A stretch of DNA of 64,000 nucleotides from an uncultured Acetatifactor sp. (lineage in GTDB: Bacteria > Bacillota > Clostridia > Lachnospirales > Lachnospiraceae): the NCBI GenBank assembly GCA_910579755.1, contig CAJTVB010000018.1:1-64000 (forward strand). The letters run 5' to 3'. The position numbers and the translations under genes were made by a program. This document shows positions 35,216-43,435 of the stretch, in pieces. Below the pieces are notes generated by a model. The model was not told the DNA's origin. It made no database searches and saw nothing but the letters and a program-made list of their open reading frames with translations. Position 1 is the stretch's first letter; every line of letters begins with the position of its first letter.

Positions 35216-36370
35216 ATGTCATATCAATTTATAATGCCGAAACAGATTTTTTACGGCCAGGGGGCGCTGGAACAGGCGGCCCCTGCCATTGCAGGCTGCG
35301 GCGGAAAGGCTCTGATCGTCACTGATCCGGTGATGGTGAAGCTTGGAAATGTGGAGATAGTCACCAAAATGCTGGAGCAGACGGGAGTGGGATATGCGGT
35401 TTATGAAGGTGTCACAGGAGAGCCCACGGACAAAATGGTGGAAGCGGGACTGGACATGTGGAAGCAGGAACAGTGTGATTTCCTGATCGCCGTAGGGGGA
35501 GGATCCCCCATCGACACCATGAAGGCCATCGGAGTAGTGGCGATAAAAGGAGGCTCTATTAACGACTGGTACGGAAAGGAAATAAACGGGGCGCTGCCGC
35601 CCATGGCGGCTATTCCCACCACCAGCGGAACCGGGTCGGAGGCCACCCAGTTTACCATTATTACCAACACCCGGGAAGACATCAAGATGCTGCTGAAGGG
35701 AAAGACCCTGATGCCGGATATTGCCGTGGACGATCCCAGGTTTACCATGACGGCGCCTCCGGCCATTACGGCGGCCACCGGTCTGGACGCGCTCTGCCAT
35801 GCGGCGGAAGCCTATACCTCCCGCAAGGCACAGCCCATGACGGATACGCTGGCGGTCAGCGCAGTGAAGCGAATATTCCGCTATCTGCCGGAATGCTTTT
35901 CCCACGGTGACAATGCAGATGCCCGTGCCCAGATGAGTCTGGCAGCCCTGGAGGCGGGAATTTCCTTTAACAATGCTTCCGTAACGGTAATTCACGGCAT
36001 GAGCCGGCCCATCGGCGCTTTATTCCATGTGCCCCACGGCGTAAGCAACGCCATGCTTCTTTCCGCCTGCTTTGAGTATGTATATCGGGAAGCGGCGGAC
36101 CGCTTTGCCGATTTGGGCAGGGCTATTGGAGCTGCCGGAGCGGAAGAATCCGACGAGAAGGCGGCGGAAAAATTTATTCAGGCCTGCAGGGAGCTGTGTA
36201 TATCCTGCGGGATCCCTACTCTGGAGGAATACGGAATAGACAGAGAAGTATTTATGGAAAGCATCCCGAAGATGACAAAGGATGCCATAGCCTCCGGTTC
36301 TCCGGCCAACACCAGGAAGGAGCTGTCCCAGGAGGATATTACCACAATCTACAAGGCTTTGTGGAGCTAA
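35216..36370 (+). CDS. iron-type (group III) alcohol dehydrogenase
   Basis: 384 residues. A Rossmann-like half with VGGGSPIDTMKA and PTTSGTGSEATQF is followed by the metal-binding half, with D and H in DALCHAAEAY (near 194-200) and further His in VIHGMSRPIGALFHVPHG (near 259-276). Family members reduce or oxidise short aldehydes and alcohols with NAD(H). It follows iolG by 21 bases. Since no iolA is present, it may reduce the malonate semialdehyde made by this pathway to 3-hydroxypropionate; that is inference. Lactaldehyde or other short aldehydes are equally possible. Confidence 0.9.
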   Translation: MSYQFIMPKQIFYGQGALEQAAPAIAGCGGKALIVTDPVMVKLGNVEIVTKMLEQTGVGYAVYEGVTGEPTDKMVEAGLDMWKQEQCDFLIAVGGGSPIDTMKAIGVVAIKGGSINDWYGKEINGALPPMAAIPTTSGTGSEATQFTIITNTREDIKMLLKGKTLMPDIAVDDPRFTMTAPPAITAATGLDALCHAAEAYTSRKAQPMTDTLAVSAVKRIFRYLPECFSHGDNADARAQMSLAALEAGISFNNASVTVIHGMSRPIGALFHVPHGVSNAMLLSACFEYVYREAADRFADLGRAIGAAGAEESDEKAAEKFIQACRELCISCGIPTLEEYGIDREVFMESIPKMTKDAIASGSPANTRKELSQEDITTIYKALWS

Positions 36371-36459
36371 GAAAAGTTGAATCCAGCTTGGCGAAGCTGT
36401 CTGCTGATTCTCACGTGGCTGTGAATAGTAAGATTGAAACAAATAAAAGGTACAAAAAA

Positions 36460-36494
36460 GAACGGGCAGAAAGCAATTGCTTTTTACCCGTTCT
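36460..36494. terminator. terminator for the cold-shock gene, possibly shared with iol
   Basis: A long stem (agaacgggcagaaagc with gctttttacccgttct, a few mismatches, loop aatt) ends on the minus strand with TTTTTTG, so it ends the csp transcript well. On the plus strand it follows the alcohol dehydrogenase gene by about 90 bases and may also end the iol transcript, though the T-run there is poorer. Confidence 0.8.
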
Positions 36495-36522
36495 CTTTCG
36501 CACTCTCTATAGGGCAGCTGCC

Positions 36523-36738
36523 TTATGCTACAACTGTAACATTGGTAGCGCGGATCTTGCTGCTGTTCTGAGGATCGCATTCGGTGTCGAAAGTAACCTT
36601 CTGGCCTTCCTCCAGGGACTTGAATCCGTCAGCATTGATAGCGGAGAAATGTACGAACACCTCTTCGCCGGTTGCATCATTTGTGATGAAACCATAACCC
36701 TTCTGTGCGTTAAACCATTTTACTGTACCGTTATTCAT
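36523..36738 (-). CDS. cold-shock protein (CspA family)
   Basis: 71 residues, one complete cold-shock domain with RNP1 (KGYGFITND) and RNP2 (EVFVHFSAI) and the start MNNGTVKWFNAQ. It binds single-stranded RNA and DNA and opens RNA structure. AAGGAGG precedes the ATG. A leader of about 125 bases with a strong inverted repeat lies upstream, as often found for cold-regulated csp mRNAs. Confidence 0.96.
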   Translation of the reverse strand: MNNGTVKWFNAQKGYGFITNDATGEEVFVHFSAINADGFKSLEEGQKVTFDTECDPQNSSKIRATNVTVVA

Positions 36739-36789
36739 TTGTTGGTACCTCCTTAAATATTATGTGATTCTAAAGCAAGGGCAAAAAAA

Positions 36790-36876
36790 TCACATATTTT
36801 TGTAAACCATCATCAAAGTAACAATGACTTACAAAAATATGTGAGTTCAATGACTTTCACTTAGAATACGATTATA
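36790..36876 (-). promoter_or_regulatory. csp promoter and structured leader
   Basis: A minus-strand TATAAT (plus 36871-36876) sits about 135 bases before the csp start. Between them is a perfect 16-bp inverted repeat, tcacatatttttgtaa (36790-36805) with ttacaaaaatatgtga (36829-36844), separated by 23 bases. In RNA this AU-rich hairpin could act as a temperature-sensitive switch, as known for other csp leaders. Confidence 0.6.
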
Positions 36877-37026
36877 GTGTAGCACCCTTGTTGACGAAAT
36901 GTCAACATATTTTTTATAAAATTTTTCTAAACTTGCAGATATTCCATTTGGAGGCATATTTTCTGCATTTTTGGGACAAAATGGTAGAAGACAGAAAGGC
37001 CCGAGACGATAGGAGGCGAATACGGT

Positions 37027-37743
37027 ATGATGTGGTATTTTTTTGTGTTGACAGCTGTGACGGGAGCCGCCATGACAGCCGGGTTCTGCATGGGAAGAAT
37101 AACGGGGAGAAAAGGAGAATCGGAGGTAGAAACAGAAGGGGATGCCTGGGAAGAGGGGGACAGAATGCCGGGGAATAAAAAGGCATCGGAAGACGGAAAG
37201 CCGCCGGCAGGCAGAAGGACAGCGGGAAACGGAGAGCGCCAGGGGGATGAAAGAGCGTCCGGCGGCAGGAAACCGGAAAAGGAGCGCAGAGTCGAAAGGC
37301 ATGGGAATTGCGGCTATGTGGGAAGTCCTGTGTCAGGACAGGTTCTAGGGCTTAAGGAAGGAGAATGTCCCTCCATTGTAATCGATCCCAGGGAAGACAG
37401 ATTGTACGCGCCTGCCAATGGAAAGATCAACAGATTATTTCCCATGGGCAATGCGCTTTTATTTCATACGGAGTTTGGAACGGAGCTTTTTATTCAGGCA
37501 GGAGATGCCCGGGATGACCTTCTTGGCAGGTATTTCCGTCCCCGGGTTCTGCAAAATGAAATAGTGGGAAAGGGTAAGCTGCTGCTGGAATTTGACAGAC
37601 AGGGACTGGAGGCGGAGGGTATATCGCCGGAGGTGTCCGTACGTCTGGAAAACCGCTCCTATGACAGCGATATCCTGTCTGTTTCCGGAGAAAATGTCAG
37701 AACAGGCGAGGACATTATTCAAATCAGAATGGAGGAGGCATAA
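37027..37743 (+). CDS. membrane-anchored EIIA-Glc-like protein lacking active-site histidines
   Basis: 238 residues. An N-terminal membrane segment (YFFVLTAVTGAAMTAGFCMG) is followed by a 70-residue charged, low-complexity linker and then an EIIA-Glc (Crr-like) domain from about 98 (VGSPVSGQVLGLKEG, YAPANGKINRLFP, GTELFIQAGDAR). By hand alignment with E. coli EIIA-Glc, the two functional histidines (75 and 90) are replaced by Asn (MGNALLF) and Gln (LFIQAGD). It should therefore not carry phosphate as a PTS component. It may be a binding or structural domain. It lies upstream of csoR-copA on the same strand, with their promoter between, so it is a separate unit. AGGAGG lies 11 bases before ATG 37027. 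Function unknown. Confidence 0.8.
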   Translation: MMWYFFVLTAVTGAAMTAGFCMGRITGRKGESEVETEGDAWEEGDRMPGNKKASEDGKPPAGRRTAGNGERQGDERASGGRKPEKERRVERHGNCGYVGSPVSGQVLGLKEGECPSIVIDPREDRLYAPANGKINRLFPMGNALLFHTEFGTELFIQAGDARDDLLGRYFRPRVLQNEIVGKGKLLLEFDRQGLEAEGISPEVSVRLENRSYDSDILSVSGENVRTGEDIIQIRMEEA

Positions 37744-37758
37744 TTTTTCTATTATCCC

Positions 37759-37807
37759 TTGACAAATACCCCGTTGGGGTATATTATAAAAATACCCCAA
37801 TGGGGTA
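37759..37807 (+). promoter_or_regulatory. csoR-copA promoter with two CsoR operators
   Basis: TTGACA (37759-37764), 17-base spacer, TATTAT (37782-37787). The spacer is filled by the palindrome taccccgttggggta (37767-37781). A second palindrome, taccccaatggggta (37793-37807), covers the expected start of transcription. TACCCC-N3-GGGGTA is the known type of CsoR operator, so copper release of CsoR should switch the promoter on. Confidence 0.92.
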
Positions 37808-37892
37808 TTTGCTTCCGGCACTGTGAAAAATTGATTGGTATGCCCAAGAGGGTGCGCAAACACTCCTCTATAAGCGGGCACGGGGGATAATC

Positions 37893-38258
37893 ATGAAAGA
37901 GAACGATATGAAATGTCATGAAATGGGAGAACAGGATGGGGAAGACTGCTTCAAAGAAGCGTCCCAGTCCTGCAGCTGTCATCAAAAGTCTGTGCCCAGG
38001 GACCAGAGGGAGCTGAGACAGCTGAAAAATCGGCTGAGCCGTATGACGGGACAGCTGGCGGGAATCGGAAAAATGCTGGATGAAAATCGCTACTGCGGCG
38101 ACATTCTGACCCAGGTGGCGGCAGTGGAAAGTGCGCTTCAGTCCTTTGGGTACGTGATTTTAAAGGAACATATGGAAACCTGCGTGGTGGAGGAGATCCG
38201 GAAGGGAAATTCGGATATTGTGGATGAGGCGGTGGAGCTGATGAAGAAGCTGAAGTGA
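37893..38258 (+). CDS. csoR: copper-sensing repressor CsoR
   Basis: 121 residues. An N-terminal Cys/His-rich leader (CHEMGEQDGEDC, CSCH) precedes the CsoR helical core: LKNRLSRMTGQLAGIGKML, then the Cu(I) ligands Cys in NRYCGDIL and His and Cys in EHMETC. It represses copper export genes until Cu(I) binds. Its own promoter carries two CsoR boxes, so it is self-regulated and drives copA 87 bases downstream. The extra N-terminal cysteines are beyond the usual family core and might bind metal. An in-frame ATG at 37908 is an alternative start. Confidence 0.92.
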   Translation: MKENDMKCHEMGEQDGEDCFKEASQSCSCHQKSVPRDQRELRQLKNRLSRMTGQLAGIGKMLDENRYCGDILTQVAAVESALQSFGYVILKEHMETCVVEEIRKGNSDIVDEAVELMKKLK

Positions 38259-38345
38259 TCACCGGAGAGTTCATTTGGCAGAATTATAAAGGGATGCCTG
38301 CCCCAGGCGGGCACAGTGCCCCGGGTGGGCACAGGGGGTATGACA

Positions 38346-41138
38346 ATGAAGGAGAGATATCATATATCAGGGATGACCTGCTCGGCCTGTTCTTCCCATG
38401 TGGAAAAGGCTGTGAGAAAGCTTGAGGGTGTGGAGAGCGCTTCCGTGAACCTGCTGACGGAGACCATGGAGATTGCCTATGACGGAGAAAAGCTGGACCA
38501 GGATAAAATTCAGGCGGCGGTGGAAAGAGCCGGTTACGGCGCGTCCCTGATCATCGGAGGAAGCGGCAGTCGGCGGGAGGCATCCCAAGAGCCGGAATCC
38601 GGGAAGCTGTGCGGTACGACCGGAAGCTGTGCCGCCCGTTCCCCGGAGGGAAAAGGGGGAAAAGGCGCCCGTGACAGTCTGGAGCGCAGGGCCCGGGAAG
38701 AGACAAGAGCCATGAAGCTTCGGCTGGGGATTTCTGTGGGTTTTCTGATTCCGCTGATGTACGTGGCCATGTATCACATGGTTCATGAGGGGCTGGGCAT
38801 TCCCATGCCGGAGCTGGTACACAGATACATTCATGGAAATGGGAATGCCATAACCTTTGCCCTGACCCAGCTTATTTTGGTCTTGCCTATTTTGTACATG
38901 AACCGGAAATTCTTTTCGGTGGGCTTTCGGACTTTGCTGCATGGCAGTCCCAATATGGACAGTCTGATTGCCCTGGGGGCTTCCGCGTCTGTGGTTTACG
39001 GCGTATTTGCCATGTACCGGATCAGCTATGGCCTGGGCCACGGCGATATGGCTGTGGTGGAGCAGTATTCCCATGACCTGTATTTTGAATCGGCGGGGAT
39101 GATCCTGACACTGATTACAGTAGGAAAGTATCTGGAGAGCCGCTCCAAGGGCAAGACCAGCGAGGCCATCACCAGACTCATGAATCTGTCGCCCAAAACA
39201 GCGGTGGTACTTGGAGAGGACGGACTGGAGAAGGAAATTCCCACGGAGCTTCTGAAGCAGGGGGACATCTTTCTGGTAAAGCCAGGGAGCCTGGTGCCGG
39301 TGGACGGTACGGTGCTGGAGGGAAATTCCAGTGTGGATGAAGCGGCCATCACCGGTGAAAGCGTGCCAGTGGAGAAAAGCCAGGGCGACAGGGTAGTGTC
39401 AGCCACAGTAAATAAGGCCGGTTTTCTGAAATGCCGGGCCGACAGGGTGGGGGAGGATACCACACTGTCCCAGATCATCCGTCTGGTGGAGGAAGCCAGC
39501 GCCAGCAAGGCCCCCATTGCCCAGCTGGCCGATAAGGTGGCGGGGGTGTTTGTGCCGGTGGTGATCGTCATTTCCCTGGTGACGCTGGCAGGGTGGATGT
39601 TGGCTGGGGCCGGCGCGGAATTTGCCATTTCCACGGCCATTGCGGTGCTGGTGATCTCCTGTCCCTGCGCGCTGGGGCTGGCCACTCCCGTGGCTATCAT
39701 GGTGGGTACGGGAGTGGGAGCCGGACATGGAATTTTGATTAAGTCCGGTCAGGCCCTGCAGCAGGCAAGAGACATTGACACAGTAGTCATGGATAAGACG
39801 GGAACCATTACCGCAGGCCGGCTGAAGGTTATGGAGGCAGGGGTCTGGGTCCAGGACATGAGCCTTGGAACCTTTATGCAGATTACGGCGGCACTGGAAA
39901 AAATGAGCGAGCATCCGCTGGCGGAGGCGGTGGTGGAGGACGCACGCCGCCAGGGTCTGGAGCTTCCCCGTGTGAGAGACTTTAAAGCCGTATTTGGCAG
40001 AGGCGTTGAGGGGGTGCTGGATCAGGATATTCCGCCGAAGCCCTTTGTGCCGAAGGAAGCGGACGGTCCCGGGGTGATTTTGGAAAAGGGAGCTTCATCA
40101 CCCTCGGCGTTGACCGGAGGGCGCCTGGACAGGGGTGCTTCGGCAGGCACCCGATATCTGGTGGGCAATGAGGCGTATCTGAAGGAAAATAACATTTCCA
40201 TCGACTCCATGGTCCGTCAGGCCATTGAGCGAATGGCCGACGAAGGGATGACTCCTTTGCTGGCAGCGGAAGAGGGCCGGTTTCTGGGAGTGCTCGGCGT
40301 AGCCGATGAGATCAAGGAAAGCTCCCGGGAGGCCATACAGCGGTTTGGGCAGATGGGAATCCATGTGGTGATGCTCACCGGAGACAACCGGCGCACGGCG
40401 GAGGCCGTCAGAGCCCGCCTGGATATTCCCGAGGTGGCGGCGGAGGTGCTGCCCCAGGATAAGGAAAAAAAGATCAGCGCCCTGCGGGAGGCGGGACATA
40501 AGGTGGCCATGATCGGAGACGGCATCAATGATGCCCCGGCCCTGGCAGCCGCTGACGTAGGCATGGCCATCGGCGCCGGAACGGACGTGGCTATGGAAAG
40601 CGCGGATATTATTCTGATGAAGAGTGATCTGCGGGATGCGGTGACGGCGGTGGGCTTGAGCCGTGCGGTGATCCGCAATATCAAGCAGAACCTGTTTTGG
40701 GCCTTTTTTTACAATTGTGTGGGGATTCCCCTGGCGGCAGGATTGTGGTATCCTGTTTTTGGGATCAAGCTGAATCCCATGTTCGGCGCGGCGGCCATGA
40801 GTCTGAGCAGTATTTTTGTGGTGGGCAACGCCCTCAGGCTTCGAGGCTTTAAAAGCGGCTTTAAGCTGAAAAGCGGCTTGAAGATTGAAAATGCCGGGAA
40901 AACCGGTGAGAAAGAAAGGAGTAAAATTATGACAAGGACATTGACAATCGAGGGAATGATGTGCGGACACTGCACCGGCAGGGTTCAGAAGGCTCTGGAG
41001 GCTGTGGAGGGCGTAAAGTCTGTGACCATGAGCCTGGAGGCAAAGACGGCTGTGGTGGAGCTGGAGGGTGAGGCTTCCGAGGAAACCCTGACAGCGGCAG
41101 TGACGGAAGCAGGCTATGAGGTAAAAGCGATCTCCTGA
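38346..41138 (+). CDS. copA: copper-exporting P1B-type ATPase with HMA domains at both ends
   Basis: 930 residues. The N-terminal heavy-metal domain has GMTCSACSSHVEKAV. An unusual Gly/Ser/Cys-rich linker (about 75-120) follows. Then come membrane segments, TGESVPVEK (actuator), VISCPCALGLATP (Cu transport site), VMDKTGTITAG (phosphorylation), SEHPLAEA and GDGINDAP. A second heavy-metal domain ends the protein (IEGMMCGHCTGRVQKALE). I chose ATG 38346, with AGGGGG at 8 bases; ATG 38340 is too close to it. It pumps Cu(I) out under CsoR control. The C-terminal domain looks like a fused CopZ and has its own ribosome site (see 40929). Confidence 0.95.
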   Translation: MKERYHISGMTCSACSSHVEKAVRKLEGVESASVNLLTETMEIAYDGEKLDQDKIQAAVERAGYGASLIIGGSGSRREASQEPESGKLCGTTGSCAARSPEGKGGKGARDSLERRAREETRAMKLRLGISVGFLIPLMYVAMYHMVHEGLGIPMPELVHRYIHGNGNAITFALTQLILVLPILYMNRKFFSVGFRTLLHGSPNMDSLIALGASASVVYGVFAMYRISYGLGHGDMAVVEQYSHDLYFESAGMILTLITVGKYLESRSKGKTSEAITRLMNLSPKTAVVLGEDGLEKEIPTELLKQGDIFLVKPGSLVPVDGTVLEGNSSVDEAAITGESVPVEKSQGDRVVSATVNKAGFLKCRADRVGEDTTLSQIIRLVEEASASKAPIAQLADKVAGVFVPVVIVISLVTLAGWMLAGAGAEFAISTAIAVLVISCPCALGLATPVAIMVGTGVGAGHGILIKSGQALQQARDIDTVVMDKTGTITAGRLKVMEAGVWVQDMSLGTFMQITAALEKMSEHPLAEAVVEDARRQGLELPRVRDFKAVFGRGVEGVLDQDIPPKPFVPKEADGPGVILEKGASSPSALTGGRLDRGASAGTRYLVGNEAYLKENNISIDSMVRQAIERMADEGMTPLLAAEEGRFLGVLGVADEIKESSREAIQRFGQMGIHVVMLTGDNRRTAEAVRARLDIPEVAAEVLPQDKEKKISALREAGHKVAMIGDGINDAPALAAADVGMAIGAGTDVAMESADIILMKSDLRDAVTAVGLSRAVIRNIKQNLFWAFFYNCVGIPLAAGLWYPVFGIKLNPMFGAAAMSLSSIFVVGNALRLRGFKSGFKLKSGLKIENAGKTGEKERSKIMTRTLTIEGMMCGHCTGRVQKALEAVEGVKSVTMSLEAKTAVVELEGEASEETLTAAVTEAGYEVKAIS
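40929..41138 (+). CDS. possible internal start giving a free CopZ-like chaperone
   Basis: Within copA and in the same frame, AAAGGAG (40915-40921) stands seven bases before ATG 40929. The 69-residue product would be exactly one heavy-metal domain (MTRTLTIEGMMCGHC...), the size of CopZ. The preceding 35 residues are a loose, Lys-rich linker. The region therefore looks like an old copA-copZ pair joined by loss of a stop, with the copZ ribosome site kept. Use of the internal start is inferred, not shown. Confidence 0.45.
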   Translation: MTRTLTIEGMMCGHCTGRVQKALEAVEGVKSVTMSLEAKTAVVELEGEASEETLTAAVTEAGYEVKAIS

Positions 41139-41275
41139 GGCGGATTACTTAAGATTTCTTTAGAAACCTTGAGCTGTCGGGAAAAATGTGTTACCTTATA
41201 GAAGTAGCTTGCAAAGGCAATCAAATTTGTAAAGACAGTCAAATGGACGTGCACAGGTCGGCAGGGGGTAAACGG

Positions 41276-42439
41276 ATGAAAAACAGATCATATTATATAC
41301 TGTTTGTGGTATATGCCATTGTTGTAGCTTTTGTCTTATATGTAAACGGTGTGTTTACAGGAGAGCAGAGCTCTCTGGTGAATCTGGCTATCAATATTGG
41401 ATTCCTGATTGTTATCGGCGTCCTGTTTTTGATCTCCGCCGTCAGCTTCGGCAGGCTCAATTCCGTTACGGATGAGCTGTCGGCCTTTGCCGCCCGGCTG
41501 CAGAAGGAATATAAGGAGTCTAACGGAAAAAATCTGTGGACCGGCTACCAGGACCGCAAGGACGCTTTTGAGAACGAAGAGCTGCGGACGGCTTTCAATA
41601 AGTACAGACTGCGGGTGAAGAGCCTTCGCACCAAAAGAGGGATCGCCCTTCCCTGTGATCTGGAGGAATATATCAATGAGAATCTTCTTGACAGGGTGGG
41701 GATGAACTTTTTCAACTCCGGGATCTCCGGCACCCTTACCGGCCTGGGAATTTTAGGCACCTTTCTGGGATTGTCCATGGGGCTGGGATCCTTCAGCGGT
41801 GATGACATTTATACCATTTCCGACAACGTAGGTCCTTTGCTCTCCGGCATGAAGGTGGCTTTTCATACCTCTGTGTACGGCATTTTCTTTTCGCTGGTAT
41901 TTAATGTGATTTATCGGAGCATCATGTCCGACGCCTATGAAAAACTGGAGGAATTTTTGTGCATGTTCCGTCAGACGGCTCAGCCGCAGGCAGTCAAGGA
42001 GGATGAGAACAGTGCGGCCATGGTGGTGTACCAGGCGGGCATGTCCAATGCGCTGAAGCAGATACTGGATCTGCTGAAGGGTAATGCGGCGGAGCAGACT
42101 GCGGCGGTGGAGCGGATCGTGGACAGATTTACGGAACAGATGCAGACTTCTCTGGGAGCGGATTTCCGAAAGCTGGGAGGTACGCTGAAGGCCGCGGGAG
42201 AAGCCCAGGCTGTCAGCGCCGCCAATGCAAAGGAGCTGCTGGAGGCGGTGACCACGCTGGCACAGGTGAATAAAAGCGTGCAGCTGACGCTGGCGGAGAT
42301 CATGGACAGACAGGAACAGTTTGCCGGGGAACTGAAGGAGCAGAAGGAGAGGCTGGCAAGCTCCTGCAGTGAGCTGAGCGATGAGATTACGGGCCAGCTG
42401 TATGCCTTTGACCAGATGAGGAGCCTGTATGAAAAATAG
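41276..42439 (+). CDS. MotA/TolQ/ExbB-family proton-channel protein, ZorA-like
   Basis: 387 residues from ATG 41276 (AGGGGG upstream; the longer frame has no site). There are two N-terminal membrane segments (about 6-28 and 38-60), a cytoplasmic stretch, then two more with the family signature GISGTLTGLGILGTFLGLSM (near 150-175) and VAFHTSVYGIFFSLVF (near 200). The last 130 residues form a helical cytoplasmic tail. These proteins form the pentameric stator that turns ion flow into motion with a MotB/ExbD/OmpA-type partner, which is the next gene (11-base overlap). The signature resembles ZorA of the Zorya phage-defence system, but the tail is shorter and no zorC, D or E is present. Confidence 0.8.
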   Translation: MKNRSYYILFVVYAIVVAFVLYVNGVFTGEQSSLVNLAINIGFLIVIGVLFLISAVSFGRLNSVTDELSAFAARLQKEYKESNGKNLWTGYQDRKDAFENEELRTAFNKYRLRVKSLRTKRGIALPCDLEEYINENLLDRVGMNFFNSGISGTLTGLGILGTFLGLSMGLGSFSGDDIYTISDNVGPLLSGMKVAFHTSVYGIFFSLVFNVIYRSIMSDAYEKLEEFLCMFRQTAQPQAVKEDENSAAMVVYQAGMSNALKQILDLLKGNAAEQTAAVERIVDRFTEQMQTSLGADFRKLGGTLKAAGEAQAVSAANAKELLEAVTTLAQVNKSVQLTLAEIMDRQEQFAGELKEQKERLASSCSELSDEITGQLYAFDQMRSLYEK

Positions 42440-43352
42440 AAGAAAAAACAGGGAAGCTTTTGCGGAGCACAGCTACTGGCAGTCCTATTCGGATATGATG
42501 GCGGCGCTGCTTCTGATCTTTATACTGATCATAGCCATTACCCTTGCTATTTATAAGCAAAAAACCACAGATCTGGACCAGACAAGACAGGAGCTGGGAG
42601 CGGCGCAGGCCAAGCTGGATTCCGCCATAGCGGATCTGGAAAATTCCAAAATAGAGATCGAGAAATCCAATGAGGAGTTGGCGGCTTCCCTGGCAGAGCT
42701 GCAGCAGGCGTACGCCCAGGCGGCCCTGACCCAGGAAGAGCTGAACAAGGCTTATCTGGAGATTGAGAATGCCAGACAGGAGCTGACCACCACCAAAAAC
42801 GAGCTTCAGGACATTGTGGGGATCCGCACGGATATTATCGGTGCACTGCAGGCCACCTTCGACAATTCCAGCATGAAGGTGGACGCCCAGACTGGTTCCA
42901 TCACCTTCTCGTCGGATGTGCTGTTCCGGTACAACAGCTCCACCCTTACGGCGGACAGCAAGGGAAGCTTGAAGGAGATCATCCCCAGATATCTGGATGT
43001 GCTTCTGCAGGATCAGTTCAGAAGCTATATCGCCGAGATCATTATCGAAGGGCATACAGACACGGACGGCGGATACCAGACCAATATGGAGCTGTCCTAT
43101 GAAAGGGCCAAGGCGGTGGCGGATTTCTGTCTGGACAGCCAGAACGGCCTCAGCGAAGCCAAGATCGAACAGCTTCAGCAGCTTCTCACCGTCAACGGAA
43201 AGTCCTGGAGCAGCCCTGTCTACAAAAGAGATGCATCCGGCAATCTGACCCAGGATGTGGATATGGCGGCTTCCCGGCGGGTGGAAATCAAGTTCCGGCT
43301 GAAGGAGGATGAAATGATTGAAAAGATTACGGGGATTTTGTCACAGCAGTAA
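42429..43352 (+). CDS. OmpA/MotB-type peptidoglycan-binding partner, ZorB-like
   Basis: 307 residues. A short cytoplasmic N terminus is followed by one membrane helix starting SYSDMMAALLLIFILIIAI. Asp22 sits where MotB and ZorB carry the proton-accepting Asp. Next comes about 95 residues of heptad-rich coiled coil (LDQTRQELGAAQAKLDSA through NARQELTTTKNEL), then an OmpA domain (EGHTDTDGGY, NMELSYERAKAVADF). It should bind peptidoglycan outside the membrane and the upstream channel protein inside it. The long coiled coil is unusual for MotB and may bridge to the Gram-positive wall. The start overlaps the previous gene by 11 bases. Confidence 0.82.
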   Translation: MKNRRKNREAFAEHSYWQSYSDMMAALLLIFILIIAITLAIYKQKTTDLDQTRQELGAAQAKLDSAIADLENSKIEIEKSNEELAASLAELQQAYAQAALTQEELNKAYLEIENARQELTTTKNELQDIVGIRTDIIGALQATFDNSSMKVDAQTGSITFSSDVLFRYNSSTLTADSKGSLKEIIPRYLDVLLQDQFRSYIAEIIIEGHTDTDGGYQTNMELSYERAKAVADFCLDSQNGLSEAKIEQLQQLLTVNGKSWSSPVYKRDASGNLTQDVDMAASRRVEIKFRLKEDEMIEKITGILSQQ

Positions 43353-43375
43353 GGACCTGTAAAGCAGGAGTATGA

Positions 43376-43414
43376 ACGGAGCATTCATTCCATTTAAAAG
43401 GAATGGAGCTCCGT
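43376..43414 (+). terminator. terminator after the motor pair
   Basis: acggagc...attcc (43376-43391) pairs with ggaat...gctccgt (43400-43414): outer 7-bp and inner 5-bp helices with a small internal loop. It is followed by atattttttatacttttttt. It ends the channel/OmpA transcript before clpB. Confidence 0.75.
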
Positions 43415-43435
43415 ATATTTTTTATACTTTTTTTA

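Noticed and set aside
41276..43352. Complete Zorya defence system
   Set aside because: Only A- and B-like genes are present. The neighbours are copA and clpB, with no ZorC, ZorD or ZorE.
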